Shown: positions 1 to 7,489 of the stretch, one piece after another
Position numbering within the stretch: the first letter of the stretch is position 1
Layout of the letters: every line of letters begins with the position of its first letter
Assembly (NCBI GenBank): GCA_030629485.1
Contig: DAOVOW010000047.1
Span: forward strand, 1 to 9,791
Direction of reading: 5' to 3'
Length of the DNA stretch: 9,791 bases
Source: a bacterium
GTDB lineage: Bacteria; Zixibacteria; MSB-5A5; GN15; FEB-12
Notes under the pieces: generated by a model
Database searches by the model: none
What the model saw: the letters and a program-made list of their open reading frames with translations, nothing else
Told to the model about the DNA's origin: nothing
Made by a program: the position numbers and the translations under genes

Positions 1-1
1 C

Positions 2-115
2 GGGAGCAGTCGGCCGATGCCGTTTGTGGCCAATTATTTTCGGATGCGACCGGTGGTGAGGATATTTGTTGTGCCGCAGTCGACGGTAGAGAAGGAGGGT
101 CCAGACGCGTATTAA
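2..115 (+). CDS. Possible C-terminal end of an unidentified upstream gene (partial)
   Basis: An open frame enters from the left edge and stops at TAA 113-115, giving about 37 residues that end in EKEGPDAY. I do not recognise it. The frame has a fairly high proportion of G or C at third positions (24 of 37 codons by hand count) and a plausible mix of hydrophobic and charged residues, including RPVVRIFVVPQ. Its stop would overlap the proposed start of the next gene at 111, as the other gene junctions in this operon do. A competing open frame in phase 1 ends at TAA 121-123 but gives a cysteine- and glycine-rich peptide that looks less natural. The fragment is too short to decide between them. 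Confidence 0.4.
   Translation, partial: GSSRPMPFVANYFRMRPVVRIFVVPQSTVEKEGPDAY
91..98 (+). promoter_or_regulatory. Strong Shine-Dalgarno sequence for the HtrA-like gene
   Basis: GAAGGAGG is close to the perfect anti-16S complement and is the strongest ribosome binding site in the window. No ATG, GTG or TTG in the HtrA-like frame lies within reach: the first standard start, TTG at 165, is 66 bases away. The in-frame codons within reach are ACG at 105 (6-base gap) and ATT at 111 (12-base gap). This site is therefore the main argument for a non-canonical start of the following gene. Confidence 0.55.
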
Positions 116-1301
116 ACCGCTAACGATTTCTTTTTCGACCGCCGGACGGTTCTTACTAAGCTGTTTGGCGGTCTTTTTTGCCGGGTCGGCCGGCGCCGCC
201 GATAGCTCTCTTTACAATCTTGAAAACAGCCTGAGTGAGTTGATCTATGAAATCTCTCGCTCAGTGGTGACAGTAGAAGCGACAAGGTCGGTGCCGGGAG
301 ATCTGCTTGAGGGCGCGGCTGACGAAGCCGTGCATCGGCTCATCACATCCGGCACCATCATAGACAGCGCCGGTCACATTATTGTGGCTGCTGTGACCGT
401 GGCCGGGTATGATCAGATCGTGGTCAGGTTCGAGGACCACGCTCTGCCGGCGCGACTGGTCGGTATCGACTATCACACCGGGCTGGCCTTGTTGAGTGTC
501 GGTTGCCCCCTGGGCCGGCCGGCCCAACTGACCGAGAAGCACGGCTGTGTCGGCCAGATGGTTGTCGCTATCGGCAATGCCTACGGACTGAGGGCGAGCC
601 CCACCTTGGGTTTCTGTGCCGGGACGCGGCCGGACGGCTCCCTGCAATTTTCAGCGGCCATAACTCCCGGTACCATCGGCGGCGGCGTTTTCGATCTGGC
701 CGGCCGACTTCTGGGAATGGTGATCGGTGGGCTCGGCCGAGATCGTTCAGGCGAAACCGGCCTGGCCGTTCCTGCCCATAAACTGCCGACAACCGTCAAT
801 CATCTGCTCGCCCAGGGCGATCGGGTGGCGGGGTATATCGGCATCACCACCGCCGATATCGAGATATCACCCGGAATTGAACTGACACCGCCGATTCAAC
901 CGGCTTCCGCGGGAGGACGTCGGCTGATGGTAGTGGAAAAAGGCACCATCGTCACGGAAGTCCTGGACGACTCTCCTGCCTCCAGATCGGGGCTGCGCAA
1001 AGGCGACTTGTTATTCAGCATCGGCAACAGATCGATCGGCTCCGCTTTCGAGTTGATGAACCAGGTACGACACAGTGCTCCGGGCAGTGTGATTGAACTC
1101 GGTGTCATTCGTCATAACCGTCCCTACCTGATCAGAGTGAACGTCGGTCAGCGCCAATTGTCGCCAGTGGGGAACTTCTCAGCCGGTCAACTGACACCGG
1201 ATCCCAAGGCTCATACCAGGGACTCGATTTACCGCGAGGTGGAGCGTTTGAAGCGCTCACTGATCAGACTTGAGGACCGACTCAGAAACCTCGGCCCCTA
1301 A
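111..1301 (+). CDS. HtrA/DegP-like periplasmic pseudoprotease with PDZ domain
   Basis: Probably exported. From ATT at 111 the protein is 396 residues, with a signal peptide: basic start, hydrophobic FLLSCLAVFFAG, and a likely cleavage near AGA-ADSS. Starting at TTG 165 would remove the basic end and half the hydrophobic core, so I prefer 111 (ACG 105 is also possible). Residues about 50-235 follow the trypsin-like HtrA fold, but the triad is gone. HIIVAAVTVAG aligns with HIVTAAHVVAG, so His becomes Val95. GIDYHTGLALL has Gly124 for Asp. TPGTIGGGVF has Ile189 for the nucleophilic Ser of NPGNSGGPV. A PDZ domain follows (about 242-346, with SPASRSGLRKGDLLFSIGN), then a charged, heptad-like coiled coil at 371-396. 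It lies first in an operon with TamB and an Omp85 protein. Peptide binding without cleavage, as a chaperone or adaptor, is inference. Confidence 0.85.
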   Translation: MKPLTISFSTAGRFLLSCLAVFFAGSAGAADSSLYNLENSLSELIYEISRSVVTVEATRSVPGDLLEGAADEAVHRLITSGTIIDSAGHIIVAAVTVAGYDQIVVRFEDHALPARLVGIDYHTGLALLSVGCPLGRPAQLTEKHGCVGQMVVAIGNAYGLRASPTLGFCAGTRPDGSLQFSAAITPGTIGGGVFDLAGRLLGMVIGGLGRDRSGETGLAVPAHKLPTTVNHLLAQGDRVAGYIGITTADIEISPGIELTPPIQPASAGGRRLMVVEKGTIVTEVLDDSPASRSGLRKGDLLFSIGNRSIGSAFELMNQVRHSAPGSVIELGVIRHNRPYLIRVNVGQRQLSPVGNFSAGQLTPDPKAHTRDSIYREVERLKRSLIRLEDRLRNLGP

Positions 1302-1344
1302 TTCTATATTGCCAAGCGACGTATCCTTGACTAATTTGTCAGGG

Positions 1345-2016
1345 ATGACTCACGCCGTTTATTCGGATAAGTTCCTGGCCTGGGCGGTTTCGTTTCGAGG
1401 CGAGAAGGATACTGTCTCCAGGCTGTTGGCGGGGTACTCGGCTGCTATCGCACTGGCCGACGAGCCGGCCCTTTCCATGATGATTAAGCTGGGCAAGGAC
1501 CACTCCCTCGGCCACCGCGAGTTCTATGAGGTGGTCCTGCAGTCCTATCTGTTTCTCGGTTTTCCACGAATGCTGACTGCGGCCGAGCACCTGGCCGATC
1601 AGTTTGAGGAGATCAGTCTGCCGTCGGTGACCGAGCCGGTCACACCCGACGAATCACAGGTCTGGTTCGAAGACGGGCTGGCGCTCTGCCGCCGTGTGTA
1701 CGGCGCCAGCTTCGATCCACTCAGAACGCACGTCGAGGCGGTCGCGCCCGAGGTGTTTCGATGGATGATTATCGAGGGCTACGGCAAGGTTCTGTCACGG
1801 CCGGGGGTGTCATTGATCGATCGCGAACTGGCTATTGTTGCCTGCCTGATAATCGAGAACCGACCGAAGCAACTGCACTCGCACATGAGAGGGGCTCTAA
1901 ACGTGGGAGCCGATCCGGCCCTGGTTCGTAGAATCATTGAGGACCAGAAAGACTGTGCTCCGAGTGGATTCCGAGCAGCGGTGTCATTGCTGAACGGAAT
2001 TAATGGTGAACGATGA
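1345..2016 (+). CDS. Carboxymuconolactone decarboxylase (CMD)/AhpD-family protein, two CMD-like halves
   Basis: A 223-residue predicted cytoplasmic protein with no signal peptide. The C-terminal half (about 105-220) follows the whole PcaC-type CMD pattern: EDGLALCRRVYG, then YGKVLSRPGVSLIDRELAIV, then HSHMRGALNVGA and a helix with VRRIIED. The N-terminal half carries a second, partial match: REFYEVVLQSYLFLGFPRML at residues 58-77 is the late part of a CMD domain. Typical members are about 110-150 residues, so this looks like a duplication with a degenerate first copy. The CxxC of AhpD peroxidases is absent (a lone Cys sits after RELAIVA), so it is unlikely to be a thiol peroxidase. Substrate unknown. 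The ATG at 1345 has AGGG directly against it, a poor site; in-frame TTG codons at 1270, 1309, 1327 and 1336 are alternatives. Its stop overlaps the TamB start in ATGA. Nothing in the family explains its place among envelope genes. Confidence 0.85.
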   Translation: MTHAVYSDKFLAWAVSFRGEKDTVSRLLAGYSAAIALADEPALSMMIKLGKDHSLGHREFYEVVLQSYLFLGFPRMLTAAEHLADQFEEISLPSVTEPVTPDESQVWFEDGLALCRRVYGASFDPLRTHVEAVAPEVFRWMIIEGYGKVLSRPGVSLIDRELAIVACLIIENRPKQLHSHMRGALNVGADPALVRRIIEDQKDCAPSGFRAAVSLLNGINGER

Positions 2017-5000
2017 AGAGACTTGTCCGAATCCTCGTTATCCTCCTGGCCGTCGGCATCGTTGCGGTGGCCGGTATCTTCGTGTACCTCTTCACGCTGG
2101 ATGGTCTGGAAGCTATCATCAATAGTCGTCTCTCCTCGCTGTTCGATGAGCAGTATAATCTGGAAGTACATGTCGGAAAAGTAGCCGGGGACATCCTCAG
2201 CGGAACCGTGCTTGAGGATGTCACGATTCACTATGTCGATTCTACCCACCGCTACCTGTTGGCGGACATTCCTCGCATCACCGCCGCCTATGCCTTCTCA
2301 AACCTGTGGCGCCGCAACTTCCTTTTTGAATATCTCTTCATCGACTCAGCCGTGATCACGGTGGTGCGCGATAGTATCGATGGCTGGCTGATCCCCAGGT
2401 TCCCGCGCCGGTCCGACTCGTCCGAGGCCATCACACCTCCAAGCTTCGCCGTGGAAATGCTGGGTTTGAGTGACGTCACGGTTCATGTTATCGAAGGCGT
2501 CGACACTCTCGGGATCGAAGATATCAATCTTGTTCTGGCACTGCAATCGAGTGATGGAACCTATGGCATCAGCGTTGAACGTCTTGAGTTTGCGTCAGCC
2601 GACAAGCGGCTGCGCCTTGATGCTGCCGGCGGCAAACTGACCTACGACAAAGGCCGTCTTCTTCTCAAGGATCTTCTTCTCCATGCGGATGACACGCATC
2701 TGCGCCTAAGCGGCAGCGTAACCACTTCTGAACCATGGTCGGCGGCGGTTTCGTTCGACATCGACAACCTTGACCTGGCCGAAGTCGCGAGTTTTATCGG
2801 TCCCCGGCTTCAGGGCGTAGTTGATCTTAACGGCCAGGTTCTGCTGCAAGACGAAAAGCTGAGCGGGAGTGTCGATATCGGCGGTCGCTTCATGATGGCA
2901 TCGTTTGAAAATCTGCATGCGGACTTTCGGTTTCTCAACAAGCATCTGTTTCTGGATAGCTTGTACGGCACTATTCTGGGTTCATGTGGCGTTGATGGCA
3001 GCGGCGAGATTGATTTCACCACCAAACCGGAGAGGTACCAACTCAGCGCCGACCTGCGAGGTTTTGACCTCAAGGAACTGATCGCTAACAGCTTCCACTC
3101 TGATCTCAATGGTCGGATCGACCTGCGCGGAGAATCGTTTCGCAAGAGCACCCTGGCTTTGAATATCGGCACTGAACTGTTTGACTCGGAGTTTCACAGC
3201 TATCATTTTCACGATGCGACGGGCGAGTTGGTTATCACGACCGACTCGCTGGTTTTTGTCGATCCGTTCCGGATTGATTATTTCGAGAACAGTTTCCTTC
3301 TCGCCGGCTGCGTCGAGTATAAGGCCGAAACCGACCTGACGGTAACCGCCGACCTGCACAACCTCGACCGCTACCGAGGCAAACTGTTTGTGGATCGACC
3401 GGCCGGTCGGGGACGGGCGGAAGCTCTGGTATGCGGTCGCACCTCCGACCCTGACTTGAAAGGACACTTTGAATCCGATTCGCTGTGGTTGTATGGATTC
3501 TTTAGTCGTGATTTTTCGGCGGAGTTTGACCTGGCCCGGTTCCTCACCGGCCGGGAGGGTTTTGTGCAGGTTTCGTGTTTCGACGGCAACGCCTACGGTA
3601 TTCCCTATGATACTTGCTACAGCTATCTCACCGTGGATTCCGACAAAGTGTCTATAGATACTGCTCACCTGCAAAACGAGTTTTCTTCGGTTGTGACGCA
3701 AGGTCTTCTCGATTATGGCGCGTACCCGATGCAGCTCGATTTCGATTCGTTAGCTCTGGAAGTGTTTGAGGTCGACTTCTACAATCGTATGCCCCTTCTG
3801 ATCGAGATCGACTCGGCCGGGTTTGAGTTCTGTCAGGCGGCCATCGTCGACAACGGCGCTATGATCGCAGTGCGAGGGCGGGCCAACTTCGATGAATCAC
3901 TCGACCTGACGATCCTGGCCGAACAAGTGCCGGCCGGTCCCTGGGTTGATCTGTTCGACGAGGAACTGCCGTTCGGTGGTCGCGTCTCCTGCGATATCGG
4001 AGTGCAAGGTGATTTGAATCAGCCGATCCTGGAGGTGCGAGCCTCGATAGACTCCCTGGTCTATCGTAATCTCGTGCTCGGTAATCTCGTGGTCGGGGCG
4101 CGCTACCGCGACCAGCGGCTCGATCTCGACAGCCTGATCATTCTGTCTGATCCCGGACAGTATCGAGCCGACGGATACCTTCATGTGGACCTCGCCTTCA
4201 CATCGGACGCTATTGAACGTTTCCCCGACCGACCGATGGACATTCACATCACCGCTGCCGACCGGCGCTTCGATCTGGTCAGTTTGGTGCTGCCGTCGGT
4301 TGAAGAGTTGACCGGTAACTTTGCAGCCGACTTCACCCTATCGGGAACACCCAACGCTCCCAACCTGGAAGGGGACGCGCATATCAGCCAGGCGCGATTG
4401 AAATACTTTGACCTGGAGGACCCATTCTATACTGACTCAGTCGGCGTCACTATGCACAACAACCGCATCTCGATCGAGCAGGCGCAGGTATACTCCCCAG
4501 ACCCCAAGCATCCTGTATTCTTCGACGGTGAAATCATCGTCAAGTCGCTCCACAATCTCTATTACGATATCGACGTTACCATCCTCGACCCGCTTTCGGT
4601 ATCCTACGAACTCGAGGACATCAAGGCCAAAGCCAGGTCGCAACTCCATATCGGTGGAGATAGTCCACCATTGGTAACAGGTGATGTTGAGCTTGTGTCC
4701 ATGAAGTATCTCGTCAATTTCGCTGAACCACATGAAGGCTCTCCGATCATGGCGGCGCTTACCCTGGAGAACAGTTGGAACCTGGACCTGAACATCGAGA
4801 TTCCATCCAACTACTGGATCAAGAACGATGATATCGATGCCGAGCTGTCCGGCCAATTGAATCTAATCAGAAAGGATGGGGTCATGCGCTTTATCGGAGA
4901 GATGGAGATATTGCGCGGACGCGGCTTCCTGTTTGACAAGACGTTTAAGCTGGAGCCGGGTGGACGAGTGTTTTTTGAGGGCAATGAAGTGCCGAACCCA

Positions 5001-5540
5001 CAGTTGGATATTATCGGACACACCCGGGTGGCCGCCGTGGGTCAGTCTCCGTTGGACGAGCAGGAAGTGACCCGGGAACAAATAGAAGTCTGTATCCACG
5101 TCACCGGTACGCTCGATATTCCTGACATAAACGTGTGTGACGGCTCCCAGCTTACCCGTGAAGAGATCGTGCCGCTGCTGGTTGCGAATTACTATATGTC
5201 TGACTCGCTAACAGCCACCGGTCGCCTGGAACAAAGCATCTCCGGAATCGTCGGCTCGCGGATATCCCAGATCGGCAGCCGCCGGCTCAACAAGCTGGGC
5301 GTTGAAACTTTTGAGATTGATCCTTACTATGAAGGTGAGTTCGATCCGCTGAAAGCGCGCGTCACCGTCGGATTCTACACTGCCCAGAACCTCTACGTTT
5401 ACGGCCGCTCAGCATTGTCATTCGAGAGCTTGCAGGAGTTAGGTGTCGAGTATCGTTTCAATAAGAACTTCCTGCTGGAAGGACGTTTCGACGAGGAAGA
5501 ACTTTATCGGCTCAGCTTCAAGGCGCACTGGGAGTTTTGA
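2013..5540 (+). CDS. tamB: TamB-like translocation and assembly module / AsmA-like inter-membrane protein
   Basis: A 1175-residue protein anchored in the inner membrane and expected to span the periplasm as a long beta-rich (beta-taco) groove that partners an Omp85 protein in outer-membrane protein insertion, or carries phospholipid. Residues about 5-27 are one hydrophobic segment after MKRLVR. Residues about 40-75 resemble the AsmA/TamB start (LEVHVGKVAGDILSGTVLED). The middle is many repeated beta strands with a DL.L alternation. The TamB (DUF490) domain takes up the last 300-350 residues: SGQLNLIRKDGVMRFIGEME, the GRVFFEG.EVPNPQLDI region, VTGTLDIPDI, and near the end LTREEIVPLL and LNKLGVETFEIDP, finishing on aromatic WEF. 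Length is close to E. coli TamB (about 1260). Its start overlaps the preceding stop (ATGA, GGTGA four bases upstream) and its stop overlaps the Omp85 start, so the proteins are probably made together. Nine cysteines in the periplasmic part are unusual. Confidence 0.93.
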   Translation: MKRLVRILVILLAVGIVAVAGIFVYLFTLDGLEAIINSRLSSLFDEQYNLEVHVGKVAGDILSGTVLEDVTIHYVDSTHRYLLADIPRITAAYAFSNLWRRNFLFEYLFIDSAVITVVRDSIDGWLIPRFPRRSDSSEAITPPSFAVEMLGLSDVTVHVIEGVDTLGIEDINLVLALQSSDGTYGISVERLEFASADKRLRLDAAGGKLTYDKGRLLLKDLLLHADDTHLRLSGSVTTSEPWSAAVSFDIDNLDLAEVASFIGPRLQGVVDLNGQVLLQDEKLSGSVDIGGRFMMASFENLHADFRFLNKHLFLDSLYGTILGSCGVDGSGEIDFTTKPERYQLSADLRGFDLKELIANSFHSDLNGRIDLRGESFRKSTLALNIGTELFDSEFHSYHFHDATGELVITTDSLVFVDPFRIDYFENSFLLAGCVEYKAETDLTVTADLHNLDRYRGKLFVDRPAGRGRAEALVCGRTSDPDLKGHFESDSLWLYGFFSRDFSAEFDLARFLTGREGFVQVSCFDGNAYGIPYDTCYSYLTVDSDKVSIDTAHLQNEFSSVVTQGLLDYGAYPMQLDFDSLALEVFEVDFYNRMPLLIEIDSAGFEFCQAAIVDNGAMIAVRGRANFDESLDLTILAEQVPAGPWVDLFDEELPFGGRVSCDIGVQGDLNQPILEVRASIDSLVYRNLVLGNLVVGARYRDQRLDLDSLIILSDPGQYRADGYLHVDLAFTSDAIERFPDRPMDIHITAADRRFDLVSLVLPSVEELTGNFAADFTLSGTPNAPNLEGDAHISQARLKYFDLEDPFYTDSVGVTMHNNRISIEQAQVYSPDPKHPVFFDGEIIVKSLHNLYYDIDVTILDPLSVSYELEDIKAKARSQLHIGGDSPPLVTGDVELVSMKYLVNFAEPHEGSPIMAALTLENSWNLDLNIEIPSNYWIKNDDIDAELSGQLNLIRKDGVMRFIGEMEILRGRGFLFDKTFKLEPGGRVFFEGNEVPNPQLDIIGHTRVAAVGQSPLDEQEVTREQIEVCIHVTGTLDIPDINVCDGSQLTREEIVPLLVANYYMSDSLTATGRLEQSISGIVGSRISQIGSRRLNKLGVETFEIDPYYEGEFDPLKARVTVGFYTAQNLYVYGRSALSFESLQELGVEYRFNKNFLLEGRFDEEELYRLSFKAHWEF

Positions 5541-7465
5541 TGGCTCGATTAGTACAGCCCATAGCGATAGCCCTTCTGATGATCTCTCTGGCACAGGCTG
5601 ACAGTCGGGAGGAGCGCCTGAAGCTGCGGTGGCTCCGAAACAAGCCGGGCATCAGTATGATTAATGTCGAAGGCAATTCTTACTTCAGTGAGACTGAAAT
5701 CCGCAAACGAATGTACTCCCGCATTCGCTCGCTGTGGGGCACCCTCAAAGGTGACCGTCGCACACAAGTTCAACGAGAATCATTGGGACGCGACACTCTT
5801 GAGATCAAGTATCTGTATTTCACAAACGGCTTTCTTGGTGCTCAGGTCGTTGAGGCGTTTGACGTCAACGCGGTCGATTCGTCCGCGGTCATAAACGTAT
5901 CCATTTCCGAAGGTCGCCGGCTATTCTACGGCCAGAAGGCGATCACCGGTGACTACGACCACCATTTACATGTCAACGTGTACAAGTTAAGTGAGCGGCT
6001 GCGTCTGGGAAAGCCGATCAACCTCTTTGATCTTCGCCAGACTACGTTCGATATGAAAACGGTCTTCGCTAACAAGGGATATCCCTACGCACAAGTCAGC
6101 TACCATCTCGACAGCGCTGTCGCTGACTCGTTGTGCCCTATCACTTTTCACATAGAGGGTGGGCACTTGGTTCACTTTGGCCAGGTTTCCCCGATCGGAA
6201 CTAACCGTTATCCCGACTACACAGTGTCAAGGGAGTCCAAAATCCACGAGGGTAAGCTCTACCGACGTCAGGATATCATAGACACCCGGCGACGTCTTCT
6301 GGAGTCGGGGTATTTCAGTACCGCCTCGGTGGTACATTCCGAATCCTCGACCGACAGCCTCAAGCCGGAAATGATTCTCAGAGTTCGGGAAAAGAAACCG
6401 CTGTATACGACGTTCAAGACGGGCGCCGGTCAGTCACAAGTGCGCGATATCGAATGGGATGTGTCGGCAGCTTTCGGCGGACGTAACCTGTTTGGTTCCC
6501 GTCGCTACGATCTGTCGGCTCGTCTCAAGTTCGGTATCGGCGGTGGGCGCGGTCTGCTGGAACATATCTACCGGGTACGGTTTACGGAACCATGGTTGTT
6601 TGGTACGCGAATGCCGTTGACCCTGGCTGCTGAGTGGGAACCGGGTGTCAAAGATCCAGAACAGAACTATCGCATTCAAAGCTGGACCCTTTCGGCCTCG
6701 ACGGTGAAGAAGTTCTCACGCGAGATTCGGGGTGCTTTCGGCATGGAATACGAATCGGTCGAGATTTTCGGCGTACCCGAAGACGAGGTCCAGTTTCTCA
6801 AAGATGAGCAGGGAATCGAGGTGCGACGAAACGTCTACCTGGCCTTTCGTCGAGACAGCCGTGACCATATCTTTATCCCTCGCCGGGGGTCATTGACCGA
6901 TTTGCGCATTGAGTTCTATGGCGGCTTTCTCGGCGGTGACAACAATTTCACTAAGATTGAGGCCAGTTGGGCGAGTTTTCAGATCGTCTGGCCGGGATGG
7001 ATCTCCGCTACCCGGTTCAAAGCCGGATGGGCACAACCATTCAGCCCGTCCCAAGAGGTACCCATCATCGATCGCTACTACCTCGGCGGCGCCAACAGTA
7101 TCCGCGGCTTCAAAGTTAACTCCCTTGGTCCCAGATTGCCCGATGGTACTTTGGAGAAGGCTAACTTCATCGCTCTATTCAACCAGGAGTTTCGCTGGCA
7201 GACGCTGCAGGTATTCCAGTTCATTCCTCTCCTGAAGGATGTGTTGGGTGTCTGGCCGCTGTGGCAATCGGTCTTTTTTGACATGGGCAACGGCTACCGC
7301 AAGCCCGAGGAGATGTCCCTGAATAATCTCGCCTACAGCTACGGCACCGGGGTTCAAATAGTCTCGCCCGCCGGACCTATCCGTGTTGACTATGCTCGAC
7401 GGATCAAGACCGAGACGATAGCTTTTGACTATCGCTGGCATTTTAGTATATTGTATGCTTTCTGA
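5540..7465 (+). CDS. tamA: Omp85-family outer-membrane assembly protein (TamA/BamA-like)
   Basis: A 641-residue outer-membrane protein expected to insert beta-barrel proteins, with TamB as partner. The start is ATG 5540, overlapping the tamB stop (TGATG) with GGAG at 5531-5534 five bases upstream; an in-frame TTG at 5537 adds one residue and is unlikely. The signal peptide is MARLVQPIAIALLMISLAQA, cut before DSREE. About three POTRA domains follow: residues 37-125 (INVEGNSYFSETEIRKRM), 128-207 and 207-285 (typical RRRLLESGYFSTASV). The 16-strand barrel domain runs from about 295 to the end, with the conserved loop-6 motif IRGF at 521-524, the GPIRVDYARR strand, and a C-terminal phenylalanine (beta-signal, ILYAF). 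Three POTRAs and adjacency to tamB favour TamA over BamA, which usually has five; the count is by eye. In lineages with one Omp85 protein this could serve as BamA. Confidence 0.93.
   Translation: MARLVQPIAIALLMISLAQADSREERLKLRWLRNKPGISMINVEGNSYFSETEIRKRMYSRIRSLWGTLKGDRRTQVQRESLGRDTLEIKYLYFTNGFLGAQVVEAFDVNAVDSSAVINVSISEGRRLFYGQKAITGDYDHHLHVNVYKLSERLRLGKPINLFDLRQTTFDMKTVFANKGYPYAQVSYHLDSAVADSLCPITFHIEGGHLVHFGQVSPIGTNRYPDYTVSRESKIHEGKLYRRQDIIDTRRRLLESGYFSTASVVHSESSTDSLKPEMILRVREKKPLYTTFKTGAGQSQVRDIEWDVSAAFGGRNLFGSRRYDLSARLKFGIGGGRGLLEHIYRVRFTEPWLFGTRMPLTLAAEWEPGVKDPEQNYRIQSWTLSASTVKKFSREIRGAFGMEYESVEIFGVPEDEVQFLKDEQGIEVRRNVYLAFRRDSRDHIFIPRRGSLTDLRIEFYGGFLGGDNNFTKIEASWASFQIVWPGWISATRFKAGWAQPFSPSQEVPIIDRYYLGGANSIRGFKVNSLGPRLPDGTLEKANFIALFNQEFRWQTLQVFQFIPLLKDVLGVWPLWQSVFFDMGNGYRKPEEMSLNNLAYSYGTGVQIVSPAGPIRVDYARRIKTETIAFDYRWHFSILYAF
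7425..7452 (+). promoter_or_regulatory. Candidate sigma70-type promoter for the cysteine desulfurase gene
   Basis: TTGACT (7425-7430) and TATATT (7447-7452) each match five of six bases of the -35 and -10 consensus, with a 16-base spacer. They lie inside the last codons of the Omp85 gene. Transcription would begin near 7459, put the hairpin at 7465-7489 at the very 5' end of the message and leave a leader of about 100 bases before the desulfurase start. The match is good, but AT-rich coding DNA can give this by chance. Confidence 0.35.
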
Positions 7466-7489
7466 CAAAGGTGTAGCTATCACCTTTGT
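7465..7489 (+). terminator. Hairpin just after the Omp85 stop, possible terminator or 5' leader hairpin
   Basis: ACAAAGGTG (7465-7473) and CACCTTTGT (7481-7489) form a perfect 9-bp stem with a 7-base loop, beginning on the last base of the stop codon. No T tract follows on either strand, so it is not a classic intrinsic terminator. It may still end the operon, protect the 3' end of the tamB-tamA message, or form the start of a leader if the promoter at 7425-7452 is real. The rest of the gap to 7560 holds a weaker inverted repeat, ACTCTC 7505-7510 with GAGAGT 7525-7530, and nothing else I can assign. Confidence 0.45.

Noticed and set aside
138..167. Possible lipoprotein signal (LLSC) in the HtrA-like protein
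   Set aside because: Leu at the position before Ser is a poor lipobox match and the hydrophobic core continues past the Cys to an AxA-like site, so ordinary signal peptidase I cleavage fits better.
1345..2016. AhpD-type thiol peroxidase
   Set aside because: The required CxxC pair is absent from both halves.
2982..3701. Antisense open frame of 239 codons inside tamB
   Set aside because: No recognisable motif and no binding site worth noting; the + strand frame is continuous and clearly TamB.
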